Shown piece after piece: positions 8,794-16,796 of a DNA stretch of 64,000 nucleotides. The stretch is from positions 62,001 to 126,000 of the forward strand of contig NZ_LQPM01000051.1 of NCBI RefSeq assembly GCF_002101815.1, given 5' to 3'. The notes beneath the pieces are model-generated. The model ran no database searches, had not been told where the DNA came from, and saw only the letters and a list, made by a program, of their open reading frames with translations. Position numbers and translations under genes: made by a program. This DNA comes from Mycobacterium paraense. GTDB lineage: Bacteria > Actinomycetota > Actinomycetes > Mycobacteriales > Mycobacteriaceae. The first letter of the stretch is position 1, and each line of letters begins with the position of its first letter.

Positions 8794-9240
8794 ATGGACA
8801 TGGTGACGATGGGCCTGATGGGCACGGTGGTGGGCGCGTCGGCCATGGGCATCGCGGGCGTCGCGAAGTCCGCCGCCGATAACCTGCTCCCGGGCATGGT
8901 GCACGGCAACAACCACAAGCATCAGATGAACATGCAGGTGCATACCCAACGCTGCGACGCGATCCGGCGCTGGCGCAGCGGGCTGGCGGATGCGCGGGAC
9001 GCCTACCGGCAGTGGGCGTGCGGCCCCCGCGATGACGAACCGCCCAACGTCGTCGGCGACGAGTGGTTCGAGGGCTTGCGCCCCTACCTGCCGACCACCG
9101 GCGAAGCGGCGGAATTCCGCACCGCACACGAAGTCCATTGCGACAACCCGACTCTCACGCTGCTCTCCCTGGAGATCGGGCGGATCGAGCAGGAGTGGAC
9201 CGAGGAGGCGAAGGGGCGACGGCGCCGCCGTCGCAGCTAG
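8794..9240 (+). CDS. Conserved hypothetical protein, 148 aa
   Basis: A small protein with a Gly/Ala-rich hydrophobic N-terminus (VTMGLMGTVVGASAMGIAGVA), which could be a membrane anchor. A polar, helical remainder follows, with a Trp-rich middle (WRSGLADARDAYRQWACG, DEWFEGLRPYL) and a basic tail (GRRRRRRS). No catalytic motif is recognised. It follows dhmA in the same direction after 56 nt. M. tuberculosis has a small unknown gene (Rv2297, from memory about 150 residues) in the same place, so this is probably its ortholog. The ATG at 8794 was chosen because upstream sequence in this frame belongs to shadow coding. Confidence 0.75.
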   Translation: MDMVTMGLMGTVVGASAMGIAGVAKSAADNLLPGMVHGNNHKHQMNMQVHTQRCDAIRRWRSGLADARDAYRQWACGPRDDEPPNVVGDEWFEGLRPYLPTTGEAAEFRTAHEVHCDNPTLTLLSLEIGRIEQEWTEEAKGRRRRRRS

Positions 9241-9241
9241 C

Positions 9242-9298
9242 CGAGCGTCGAGTTGTTGCGAGAGTTCGGGCCCGATCGGCGCAACTAGTCGACGTTCG
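9242..9298. repeat. Palindromic intergenic element, copy B (probable bidirectional terminator)
   Basis: The left half (cgagcgtcgagttgttgcga) and right half (gcgcaactagtcgacgttcg) form a long imperfect hairpin around cggg/cccg. It is the same sequence family as 155-211 and again lies between two convergent genes. Its right half reaches into the end of cysQ and supplies the last codons (Asn-Val-Asp) and the TAG stop of that gene. Confidence 0.65.
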
Positions 9299-10028
9299 CC
9301 GCCGTCGCGGCGAGGACCGCCGCGGCGAGTTCGGGACGGCACACCACCACGTCGGGCAGTTTGGGGTCGGGTTGGTTGTAGACCAGCTCCGAGCCGTCGA
9401 TGCGCGACGTGTGCAGGCCGGCGGCCCGGGCCACCGCGACGGGGGCCGCCGAGTCCCATTCGAACTGCCCGCCGGCGTGCACGTACACGTCGGACAAGCC
9501 CTGGACGATCGACGCCACTTTGGCTCCGGCCGAACCCATTTCCACCAGGACGCCGCCCAGCGCGTCGCGCACGGACAGCGCAATGGCGGGCGGCCGGGTG
9601 CGGGAGACGACGATGCGTGGCTGGTCCGGGGCGGCGGGCGGCGCGTCGACGTACGGGGTCGCCAGCGTGACGCCCTGCGCGGGCAGCGCCACCGCCCCGG
9701 CGACGAGCTCGCCGGCCTGCCAGAGCGCGACATGCACCGCCCAGTCGTCGCGGCCGAGCTCGGAGAACTCCCGCGTGCCGTCCAGCGGATCGACAATCCA
9801 TACCCGTTCCGAGCGCAGCCGCACCGGGTCGTCGGCGCCCTCCTCCGACAGCACCGCGTCGCCGGGTCGCTCGCCGGCCAGCGCCTCCATCAGGAAGTCG
9901 TGGGATCGCTTGTCCCCCGCCGCTTTCCGCTCGCCGGCATCGGCATCGGCGAACTCCTCCCGAACCGAAAGCAGCAGCCGCCCCGCCTCGGTGGCCAGCC
10001 GCGCGGCCAGCGCGTGATCGTCGTTCAT
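9285..10028 (-). CDS. cysQ: 3'(2'),5'-bisphosphate nucleotidase / inositol-monophosphatase family, CysQ
   Basis: A 247-residue member of the Mg-dependent, Li-sensitive phosphatase family. The metal ligands are visible in LSEEG (Glu62/63) and WIVDPLDGTREF (Asp80, Asp83). CysQ removes the 3' phosphate from PAP, a by-product of sulfate assimilation, and the mycobacterial enzyme can also act on inositol and fructose phosphates. The ATG at 10028 has ggagaacgg before it. The C-terminal three residues come from the palindromic element that overlaps the stop. A perfect 8-bp inverted repeat lies 33 nt upstream of the start. Confidence 0.88.
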   Translation of the reverse strand: MNDDHALAARLATEAGRLLLSVREEFADADAGERKAAGDKRSHDFLMEALAGERPGDAVLSEEGADDPVRLRSERVWIVDPLDGTREFSELGRDDWAVHVALWQAGELVAGAVALPAQGVTLATPYVDAPPAAPDQPRIVVSRTRPPAIALSVRDALGGVLVEMGSAGAKVASIVQGLSDVYVHAGGQFEWDSAAPVAVARAAGLHTSRIDGSELVYNQPDPKLPDVVVCRPELAAAVLAATAANVD

Positions 10029-10060
10029 CCGTTCTCCACAAAATCGGCAGTAACCTGAAT

Positions 10061-10083
10061 AAGTTGGTAGTGTTGACCAACTT
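10061..10083. promoter_or_regulatory. Inverted repeat upstream of cysQ, candidate operator
   Basis: AAGTTGGT and ACCAACTT are perfect 8-bp inverted repeats separated by 7 nt (agtgttg). They lie 33 nt upstream of the cysQ ATG and 66 nt upstream of the divergent gene at 10150. Size and spacing suit a dimeric repressor. No regulator gene is adjacent. Confidence 0.5.
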
Positions 10084-10149
10084 TACCGTGCCATGAAATC
10101 TTTGCCGCAGTCGCCACGCGGGCCCGCGGTTCTGCCATAACCTGGTGAG

Positions 10150-10764
10150 GTGAGCGGGGGCAACGTCTCATCATCGAGCAGGGTGCGGTTTCCGGGGGGA
10201 CACCTGGGACTGGCCGGCGTCGTCGTGGCTGTCGTGCTGATCGGTGCGCTCGGTTTCGGCGCGGTGAAGCTGATCGGCCACCAGGGCGCGTCGCCGCAGC
10301 CCACTACCCCACCGCCCCCGCCGACGTACTTCGCCATCCCGGGCTGCTACAACCCGTCGGTGCCGCCGGTCGAGCGCCCGAGGAAGCTCAACGTGTTGGG
10401 ATGCGCGAGCGTAGCCGTTGCGCTGCAAGACATGTCGTGGACCTCGTGGGGGCAACAGGGCGCCGACGGGACCGGCACCGCCGTCTTCAAGATCTGCGAC
10501 CCGAACTGCGCGGCCGGCTATCAGCTCACCGACCCCGTCGTCGTGCATGCGTGGAACGCCCAGCCCCCGCGGCCCGATGCGATCTGCCAGGCCGGGCTGA
10601 AAATCTTTGCCGACCTGGTGCTGGCCTTCCCCAAAGCGACCCCGCCGCCGACCGCGCAGAAAATGAACACCCAGTACAACGGAATGCCCGCGGTGCACTA
10701 CGCCAACTACTCGGGCGCCAACAACCGCGACACCCAGTTCATCGGGTACACGTTCTGCAACTAG
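10150..10764 (+). CDS. Hypothetical membrane-anchored exported protein, Pro-rich linker
   Basis: A 204-residue protein with a short basic N-terminus and one transmembrane segment (LGLAGVVVAVVLIGALGFGAVKLI, about residues 19-42). A Pro-rich linker follows (TTPPPPPTYF), then an extracytoplasmic domain with several Cys (GCYNPS, VLGCAS, KICDPNC, AICQAG, FCN) likely to form disulfides. No signal-peptidase site or lipobox is evident, so it is probably a single-pass anchored protein. The start is GTG. Function is unknown; the layout resembles mycobacterial sensor-type surface proteins. It converges on the thiolase gene. Confidence 0.7.
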   Translation: MSGGNVSSSSRVRFPGGHLGLAGVVVAVVLIGALGFGAVKLIGHQGASPQPTTPPPPPTYFAIPGCYNPSVPPVERPRKLNVLGCASVAVALQDMSWTSWGQQGADGTGTAVFKICDPNCAAGYQLTDPVVVHAWNAQPPRPDAICQAGLKIFADLVLAFPKATPPPTAQKMNTQYNGMPAVHYANYSGANNRDTQFIGYTFCN

Positions 10765-10812
10765 CTAGACCTGATCCCGCTTTGTCCGGCTTCGCCGCCC
10801 TCGCGATCGCCG

Positions 10813-11988
10813 CTAGACCTCGATGACGACCGCGCCGCCCTGGCCGCCGCCCGCGCACATCGCCGCGACGCCGATGCCGCCGCCGCGGCGGGCCAGCTCA
10901 TAGGTCAGGGTGGTGACCATGCGCGCGCCCGAGGCCGCGATCGGGTGCCCGAGGCTGCACCCGCTGCCGGAGAAATTCACCTTCTCCTCGTCGATGCCGT
11001 ACTCGCGGCACGCCGCGATCGGCACGGAGGCGAACGCCTCGTTGATCTCCCACAGCGCCACGTCGTCGACCGAAATCCCGGCGCGCTGCAGCACCTTGCC
11101 GATCACCTTGACCGCGCCCAGACCGCAGTCCCGCGGCGGCACGCCCACGGCGGCCCACGCCCGGACCGTGCCCATCACGTTCAGCTTCTCGGCGAGGGCG
11201 TAGTCACGGTCGACCAACGCGACCGCCGCCGCGGCGTCGTTGGTGCCACTGCTGTTGCCCGCCGTGATCGAAAATCCCTCGATCTCGGGGTGCAGCACCT
11301 TGAGCGCGGCGAGCTTCTCGATGGTGGTGTCACGTCGGGGGTGCTCGTCGACCGAGAAGTCGATCACCGAACCGTCGATCTGGGTGATCTTCAGCGGGAC
11401 GATCTCGTCGCGGAACTTGCCGGCATCCATGGCCGCGATGGCGCGCTCGTGGGACCGGGCCGCCCAGGCGTCCATCTCCTCGCGGGTGATGCCGACGGCC
11501 TGCGCGGTGTTCCACCCGACCGTGATGGACATGTCCTTGGTCGGCGCGTCCGGCGTCTCGACGTGCGTGGGCGGCAACCAGCGCTCCTCGAACTTCAGCT
11601 CGGGTCCGGGAATGCGCTGATTCATCAACGGCGTCATCGACAGCGACTGCACGCCACCGGCGATGAGCGCGCGCTCCATCCCCGAGCCGATCTGCGCCGC
11701 CGCGTTGCCGATGGCGGTGAGGCTGCCGGCGCAGTGCCGGTTCACCGCCTGGCCCGGGATGTCCTCCATTCCCGTCGCGGCGGCCGCGTAGCGGGCCAAA
11801 TCCCCACCGCCGTAATGCGATTCGGCGAAGATGATGTCGTCGATGGCCGACGGGTCGATGCCGGACCTGCGCACCACCTCGGGCAGCACCGTGGTGATCA
11901 GCGTCTCGGGCGGCGTGTTGACGAGCGCGCCCTTGAAGGAGCGGCCGATCGCCGTCCTGGTGGCTCCGACGATCACGGGTGTGGCCAT
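10813..11988 (-). CDS. Acetyl-CoA acetyltransferase / 3-ketoacyl-CoA thiolase
   Basis: A complete 391-residue thiolase. It has the nucleophile Cys86 (NRHCAGS), the WEINEAFA motif, the SGCSLGHPIAASGAR histidine loop and the C-terminal CAGGGQGGA motif with the acid/base Cys. The enzyme cleaves 3-ketoacyl-CoA to acetyl-CoA and a shortened acyl-CoA, or condenses two acetyl-CoA. The ATG has gaggttg before it. No beta-oxidation partner is adjacent, so the particular fadA paralog cannot be named. Confidence 0.92.
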   Translation of the reverse strand: MATPVIVGATRTAIGRSFKGALVNTPPETLITTVLPEVVRRSGIDPSAIDDIIFAESHYGGGDLARYAAAATGMEDIPGQAVNRHCAGSLTAIGNAAAQIGSGMERALIAGGVQSLSMTPLMNQRIPGPELKFEERWLPPTHVETPDAPTKDMSITVGWNTAQAVGITREEMDAWAARSHERAIAAMDAGKFRDEIVPLKITQIDGSVIDFSVDEHPRRDTTIEKLAALKVLHPEIEGFSITAGNSSGTNDAAAAVALVDRDYALAEKLNVMGTVRAWAAVGVPPRDCGLGAVKVIGKVLQRAGISVDDVALWEINEAFASVPIAACREYGIDEEKVNFSGSGCSLGHPIAASGARMVTTLTYELARRGGGIGVAAMCAGGGQGGAVVIEV

Positions 11989-12105
11989 GTTTTCAACCTC
12001 GTTGCGATGGGGCGGGCAGACGCCGCGAATCGTATCAAATACTGTATGAGCAATAGTAACGGGCTAAGTTCAGCGTCGTGAAATCAGCCCTGGGTTGATA
12101 ACCGA

Positions 12106-12117
12106 TGCTGATCAGCA
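12106..12117. promoter_or_regulatory. 12-bp palindrome upstream of the bicupin gene
   Basis: TGCTGATCAGCA is a perfect palindrome in the 213-bp region between the divergent thiolase and bicupin genes, 84 nt before the bicupin ATG. The rest of the region is moderately AT-rich (aatcgtatcaaatactgtatgag) without a clear promoter pair. A repressor site is possible, but a 12-bp palindrome alone is weak evidence. Confidence 0.3.
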
Positions 12118-12201
12118 CATCCAGAACGGGTGTTGGACGGCGCGTGCGGCGGGGCCGCACTGTTAAGGCAGACGCCGCCACATCCGCGAAGGAGTAGCAA
12201 A

Positions 12202-13260
12202 ATGCTCACACGGGCCAGCACACACGCCGCCTCATTGGCCGACGGGGAAATCGTCGAGGAGTCCGACCTGGGCTCGATTCGGCGACTGACCGCCGACACC
12301 TTCCCCATCCTGAAGAGGCTGTCGATCAAGCGGGTGCTCATCAACCCGGGCGCCATGCGGACCCCGCACTGGCACGCGAACGCCAACGAATTGACGTACT
12401 GCGTTGCCGGCACGGCGCTCGTGTCGGTGCTGGACACCGGCAGCCAGTTCTCGTCGTTCGTGGTGCGGGCCGGTGACATGTTTCACGTCGACTCCGGTTC
12501 GCTGCACCACATCGAGAACATCGGAAGCGACACAGCGGAATTCATCATCGCCTTCCGCAGCGAGCGGCCGGAGGACTTCGGCTTGGGCGCCGCTTTCGGG
12601 GCAATGACCGACGCGGTGCTGGGCAACACCTACGACCTGCCGGCCTCCGACTTCGCGGCGATGCGCCGTAGCACGACCGACCGCGCGCTGGTCGCCCGCA
12701 GCGGAGACCCGGACGTCCCGGGCACCGCCTACTTCGACGACCCGCACAAGTTCTCGGTGGAAGCGATGACTCCGCCCGTCAGCCTCGCCGTCGGCTCCGC
12801 GAGGACCGCCCGAGTGCAGTATTGGCCCGCGCTGAAAGACCTTTCGATGTACTCGTTGCGCATCCGCGAGGACGGCATGCGCGAGCCGCATTGGCACCCG
12901 GTCACCGCGGAAATGGGCTACGTCAACCGTGGCGCGGCCCGCATGACGGTGATGGACCCCGACGGCACCTTGGACACCTGGTACCTGCGCCAGGGCGACG
13001 TCTACTTCGTCCCCCGCGCCTACCCGCACCACATCGAGGTGGTCGACGCCCCGGAGATGCACTTTTGCATCTTCTTCGACCAGCCCACCCCGGGTGACAT
13101 CGGCTATCGCGCATCGGCGAGCGCGTATTCGCGCGAGGTGCTCGCGGCCACGTTCGACACGCACATCGACGACTTGCCCGCCTTCCCGTTCACCAAGGCC
13201 GACCCGCTGATCGTCAAGCGGATCAACCCGGTCGACGCTCAGGGTGTCGGCGAGGCCTGA
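12202..13260 (+). CDS. Bicupin protein, oxalate decarboxylase-like
   Basis: A 352-residue double cupin. The first barrel carries His56, His58, Glu63 and His102 (PHWHANANELTY, SLHHIENI). The second carries His230, His232, Glu237 and His276 (PHWHPVTAEMGYV, YPHHIEV). This is the full three-His/one-Glu metal set in both domains, as in Mn-dependent oxalate decarboxylase/oxidase bicupins, though other small carboxylates are possible substrates. No signal peptide is seen, so it is likely cytosolic. The ATG at 12202 is preceded by gaaggag. The next small membrane protein starts 18 nt after its stop. Confidence 0.85.
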   Translation: MLTRASTHAASLADGEIVEESDLGSIRRLTADTFPILKRLSIKRVLINPGAMRTPHWHANANELTYCVAGTALVSVLDTGSQFSSFVVRAGDMFHVDSGSLHHIENIGSDTAEFIIAFRSERPEDFGLGAAFGAMTDAVLGNTYDLPASDFAAMRRSTTDRALVARSGDPDVPGTAYFDDPHKFSVEAMTPPVSLAVGSARTARVQYWPALKDLSMYSLRIREDGMREPHWHPVTAEMGYVNRGAARMTVMDPDGTLDTWYLRQGDVYFVPRAYPHHIEVVDAPEMHFCIFFDQPTPGDIGYRASASAYSREVLAATFDTHIDDLPAFPFTKADPLIVKRINPVDAQGVGEA

Positions 13261-13278
13261 GGAGGTCACAATAGGTCG

Positions 13279-13671
13279 ATGACCACCACCCCCCTCATCG
13301 AACGCGACACCACGCAGACGGCCGCATACCGAGTTGCGGCCATGCTGATGGGCATCGGCACCGTTCACTTCCTGGCACCGAAGCCGTTCGACACGATCGT
13401 TCCGGCCGAGCTGCCCGGCGAGGCGCGGCTCTATACCTATGCTTCGGGCGTCGCCGAGATCGCCGTCGGCGCACTGCTGGTGCCGCGACGCACGCGACGG
13501 CTGGCCGCGCTGGCGGCCGTCCTGCTGTTCGTCGGGGTGTTCCCGGCCAACGTCAACATGTGCCGGTTGTGGTGGGGCAAGCCCTGGCCGATGCGCCTCG
13601 CCGCGCTGGCCCGGCTGCCGCTGCAGATCCCGATGATCACCACCGCGCTCAAGATCAGGCGCAACAGCTGA
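13279..13671 (+). CDS. DoxX-like small membrane protein
   Basis: A 130-residue protein with about four hydrophobic segments (VAAMLMGIGTVHFL, GVAEIAVGALLV, LAALAAVLLFVGVFPANVNM, LPLQIPMITTALKI). This resembles the DoxX/DUF4267 group of four-helix membrane proteins, whose roles are poorly known and include redox and thiol stress. It follows the bicupin gene by 18 nt with gaggaggtcac near its start and is probably co-transcribed. Confidence 0.68.
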   Translation: MTTTPLIERDTTQTAAYRVAAMLMGIGTVHFLAPKPFDTIVPAELPGEARLYTYASGVAEIAVGALLVPRRTRRLAALAAVLLFVGVFPANVNMCRLWWGKPWPMRLAALARLPLQIPMITTALKIRRNS

Positions 13672-13943
13672 ATTTCACATCTGCCACACGGGTCACCGCC
13701 GGGCGGGGTGCCCTCTGTGCCCACCTCATAGCGACAAAATGGAGTGCCCGGGCGGCTTACTGTCGTCGTTCCGGCGGTTGTCGCTCGGAGGCGGGCACAA
13801 TGCCTGTCGGCCGGCGCAGAGGCTGGTGTGGCACATGTGACCGCATGAGGAAAACGCACATAAAACAGTTGGTGCACAAGTCAAACCGCCCGACCGGTTA
13901 GCGTCGCAAGTCCCAAAGTGGGTTGACTCAGCAGGAGGTCCCC

Positions 13944-14831
13944 TTGAGCACGACGGGCATTGCGGCGCTGCTCGCGATCGGAGCCGCGTTCATGATCGGC
14001 ATCGGCGACGTCCTCGAGCAGCGATCGGCCCAACAGGTCACCGACAAGCCGGTCGGCACCCTCGCCCTGTTCCGTCGGCTCCTGCGCGATCGCCGGTGGT
14101 GGACGGGCAGCCTGGTGGCCGCCGCGGGCTTCGGCCTGCAGGCCGCCGCGCTGGGCTTCGGTTCGGTGGTGCTCGTGCAGGCGCTGTCGGTGACCTCCTT
14201 GCTGTTCGCGTTGCTCATCAGCGCGCGGGCCGGCCACCGCAAAATCACGCGCAGGCAAGGGATTTGGGCCATGCTGCTCGTCGCGGCCGTCGCGGTGGTG
14301 GTCACGGTCGGCAACCCGCAGGCCGGCAGCCCGCGGGGATCGGTCGAGACGTGGACGGTCGTCGGCCTGATCATGGGTCCGGCGCTGATCCTGTGCGTGA
14401 TCGGCGCCCGGGTGTCCTCCGCGTCGGTCGGCGCGCTCCTGCTGGGCCTGATGTCCGGCTCGCTGTGGGGCCTGTTCTCGGTGTTGACCAAGGGCGTCGT
14501 CGACCAACTCGACCGCGGCATCCCGGCGTTGCTGCGCCTGCCCGAGCTGTACGTGTGGGCGGTGCTGGCCATCGCCGCCACGGCCTGGGAGCAGTCGGCG
14601 TTTCGCGCCGGCCCGCTCACCGCGTCGCTGCCGGCGGTGACCGTCGCCGAGCCGGTCGTGGGATCGGTGCTCGGCGTGGCCGTGCTGGGTGAGACGCTGC
14701 GCACCAACAGCATCGGGCTGGTCGCCCTCGGGGTGTCGGTCGCCGTCATGGCCGCCGCGACGATCGCGCTGGCGCACAGCCAGGCCGCCGGAGCGCCGCG
14801 GTCAGATCAGCCGGGAGCCGACGCGGTGTAG
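13944..14831 (+). CDS. DMT-superfamily (EamA-like) permease, paralog 1
   Basis: A 295-residue integral membrane protein with about nine or ten transmembrane helices and internal two-fold repetition typical of drug/metabolite exporters. I placed the start at TTG 13944, because aggagg lies 5 nt before it and its paralog at 45152 starts at the equivalent position; a TTG further upstream (13923) is less likely. It shares the motif RQRSAQ/EQRSAQQVTDK-VGxL with that paralog. Its substrate is unknown. Its last 30 bp overlap the 3' end of the convergent VOC gene. The 272 bp upstream hold nothing recognisable. Confidence 0.82.
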   Translation: MSTTGIAALLAIGAAFMIGIGDVLEQRSAQQVTDKPVGTLALFRRLLRDRRWWTGSLVAAAGFGLQAAALGFGSVVLVQALSVTSLLFALLISARAGHRKITRRQGIWAMLLVAAVAVVVTVGNPQAGSPRGSVETWTVVGLIMGPALILCVIGARVSSASVGALLLGLMSGSLWGLFSVLTKGVVDQLDRGIPALLRLPELYVWAVLAIAATAWEQSAFRAGPLTASLPAVTVAEPVVGSVLGVAVLGETLRTNSIGLVALGVSVAVMAAATIALAHSQAAGAPRSDQPGADAV

Positions 14832-15170
14832 CGTGCCGTCCGGGTCGACGTAGGCGAATTCCCTTAGCCCGTAGGGTGTCTCGTGCGGTTCGAGCAAGCG
14901 GCCGTCGAGGTCTTCCAGTGCGGCCCATTCCGCGTGCAGCGCGTCGGCGTCGCCGACGTACAGGTAGACGCTGGCCGCGGTGCGCAGCGGATCGTGCTCG
15001 GCCCATTCGGTGAGGTGCATCGACACGGCCCCACGGTCGACGAACCCGTAGCGCTCGGGACCCTGGTACGCGCGGGCGTCGAACCCTAGTCTGCGATAGC
15101 GGTCGAGGGCGACATCGAGATCTCGGACCGGCACGATCGGCGATACGGACTGGAAATCGATTTCTGGCAC
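14802..15170 (-). CDS. VOC-fold protein (glyoxalase/bleomycin-resistance family)
   Basis: A protein of about 122 residues with paired beta-alpha-beta-beta-beta modules (VSPIVPVRDLDVALDRYRRLGF and a second module ending FAYVDPDGTLHRVG). Members bind small molecules or catalyse metal-dependent chemistry. The F-x-D/E-PDG-H pattern at the end is the common second-module signature. The start is uncertain: GTG at 15170 gives MPEIDFQSV, GTG at 15185 adds five residues, and the frame is open to 15218. Its 3' end overlaps that of the DMT permease gene tail to tail by 30 bp. Confidence 0.72.
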   Translation of the reverse strand: MPEIDFQSVSPIVPVRDLDVALDRYRRLGFDARAYQGPERYGFVDRGAVSMHLTEWAEHDPLRTAASVYLYVGDADALHAEWAALEDLDGRLLEPHETPYGLREFAYVDPDGTLHRVGSRLI

Positions 15171-15285
15171 ACCACAGAGTGCCACGCGATGCTGTCGTAT
15201 GCTCCTTCCGCAAACCACCTCTGACTAGCCGACGCGTGGGGGTACGCGAACCGCAAAAGCGATTTTGGTAGCCGTCGCCGTATGC

Positions 15286-15357
15286 CCGATGGCCACCCGA
15301 CGTTTACCCGTTGGGCGTGGCCATCGGCCGCGGTGAGGGCGTACGCTCTGGCGGCCG
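15286..15357 (+). ncRNA. Two tandem hairpins in the leader of the MgtE-like/Nramp-like operon; candidate cis-regulatory RNA
   Basis: Hairpin 1 (15286-15327) has an 11-bp perfect outer stem, ccgatggccac / gtggccatcgg. A further 6-bp inner stem (ccgacg / cgttgg, one G-U pair) follows, with a 2-nt bulge and a tttacc loop. Hairpin 2 (15325-15357) pairs cggccgc with gcggccg around an inner gcgtacgc palindrome. The two share 3 nt, so extending one shortens the other. They lie 105-176 nt before the GTG of a Mg-transport operon. I could not match the sequence to the M-box or yybP-ykoY consensus from memory, so a riboswitch role is inference. The rest of 15171-15461 holds no recognised element. Confidence 0.45.
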
Positions 15358-15461
15358 AGCCGGTCAAGCCACCATACTTGCGCCATCACCGAACCTGGTT
15401 GTAAGCCGTACCCGCACATGGCATCCTGCGGGCGACTAGCGCACAGCGTTGAGGAGGACAA

Positions 15462-16796
15462 GTGAGCACATCCGAGACCGCGGAGCAGCCCCGTGGTGCG
15501 CTGCCGGTAATCCATCTCTCCGAGCTGCTGCGCGCGCCGGTCCTGGCCCGCTCCGGCGAGGCCGTGGGCCGCGTCGAGGACGTCATCGTGCGGCTGAGGG
15601 ACACCGATGACTATCCGCCCGTCACCGGGATCGTCGCCGGGGTCGGCGGTCGGCGGGTGTTCGTCGGCACGAAATCTATCGACGAGTTCGGACCGGAACG
15701 AATCATCTTGACAAAAAACAAAGTTGACCTCCGCGGCTTCGAGCGTCGCGACGGGGAGGTGCTGCTGCGCGCCGACGTGTTGGGCCACCGGCTGATCGAC
15801 GTGGCCGCCGTGGATCTCGTGCGCGCCTACGACGTCGAGCTCGAAGACACCGGCGCCGGCTGGGTGCTCGCGCGGCTGGATACCCGGCGCCCGCCCCGAT
15901 TGTTCGGGTTGATCAAGCAGTCCGGCGGGCACGCCGCCCGGGACTGGAAGGCGTTCGAGCCGCTGATCGGCCACGCCCGCTCCGATGCCGTGCGGCGCCT
16001 GTCGGACCGGTTCGGCGAGTTCAAGGCCGCCGAGATCGCCGACCTTCTCGAGGAAGCGGACAAGGCCGAGGGCGGCGAAATCCTCGACCGGGTGCACAGC
16101 GACCCGGAGTTGGAAGCCGACGTCTTCGAGGAGCTGGACCCCGAAAAAGCCAGCCGCCTCCTCGACGGCATGCCCGACGACGAGGTCGCGGCCCTGCTGG
16201 GCCGCATGCGCGCCGACGACGCCGCCGACGCGATCGCCGATCTGCGCCAGTCGCGACGCCGGCGCGTGCTGGACCTGATGCCGGCCCCCCAGCGCACCAA
16301 GGTGATCACGCTGATGGGGTTCAACCCCGAAAGCGCCGGCGGCCTGATGAACGTCGACTTCGTCTCGTGCGCGGCGACCGCGACGGTCGGCGAGGCGCTG
16401 GCGGTCATCGGCGCCGCCCGCACCGTCCAACCGGAGGCGTTGGTCAAGGTGCACATCCTCGACGAGAGTGGCCGCCTCGCCGGCGTGGTGTCGGTGATCA
16501 CCCTGCTGCAGGCCGAGGCCAGCGAAAGCGTTGGGCCACTGATGGATTCCGACCCGGTGTGCGTCAGCGCCGACGCGGACCTGACCGACATCGCGCTGTT
16601 GATGGCCGACTTCAACCTCTACTCCATCCCCGTCGTGGACGAGCAGGACCGCGTGCTCGGCGTCGTCACCGTCGACGACGTCCTGGAGGAGACCATCCCC
16701 GAGGACTGGCGCCGGCGCGAACCCGCACCCCGACCGTTCCGCGAAATCACCCAACCCGACGGCCACGGGCCCCTTCCCGGAGGCGAGGGGCCGTGA
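15462..16796 (+). CDS. Soluble MgtE-N / CBS-domain protein with N-terminal PRC-barrel-like region
   Basis: A 444-residue protein without membrane helices. Residues about 1-120 look like a PRC-barrel module (GEAVGRVEDVIVRL). Residues about 165-275 match the MgtE N-terminal superhelix (DPEKASRLLDGMPDDEVAALLGRMRADDAADAIADL), followed by SAGGLMNVDF. Two CBS domains follow (about 300-350 and 360-420, ending VVDEQDRVLGVVTVDDVLE). In true MgtE channels these domains sense cytosolic Mg and gate the pore; the pore is absent here. The gene starts with GTG after gaggagga and overlaps the next gene, an Nramp-like transporter, by 4 nt (GTGA). It is probably that transporter's Mg-sensing regulatory subunit. 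Confidence 0.85.
   Translation: MSTSETAEQPRGALPVIHLSELLRAPVLARSGEAVGRVEDVIVRLRDTDDYPPVTGIVAGVGGRRVFVGTKSIDEFGPERIILTKNKVDLRGFERRDGEVLLRADVLGHRLIDVAAVDLVRAYDVELEDTGAGWVLARLDTRRPPRLFGLIKQSGGHAARDWKAFEPLIGHARSDAVRRLSDRFGEFKAAEIADLLEEADKAEGGEILDRVHSDPELEADVFEELDPEKASRLLDGMPDDEVAALLGRMRADDAADAIADLRQSRRRRVLDLMPAPQRTKVITLMGFNPESAGGLMNVDFVSCAATATVGEALAVIGAARTVQPEALVKVHILDESGRLAGVVSVITLLQAEASESVGPLMDSDPVCVSADADLTDIALLMADFNLYSIPVVDEQDRVLGVVTVDDVLEETIPEDWRRREPAPRPFREITQPDGHGPLPGGEGP

Noticed and set aside
15225..16766. Minus-strand 513-codon frame opposite the MgtE-N/CBS gene
   Set aside because: It has no domain signature, low-complexity composition rich in His, Arg and Gly, and the plus strand holds a clear MgtE-N/CBS protein with a ribosome-binding site.
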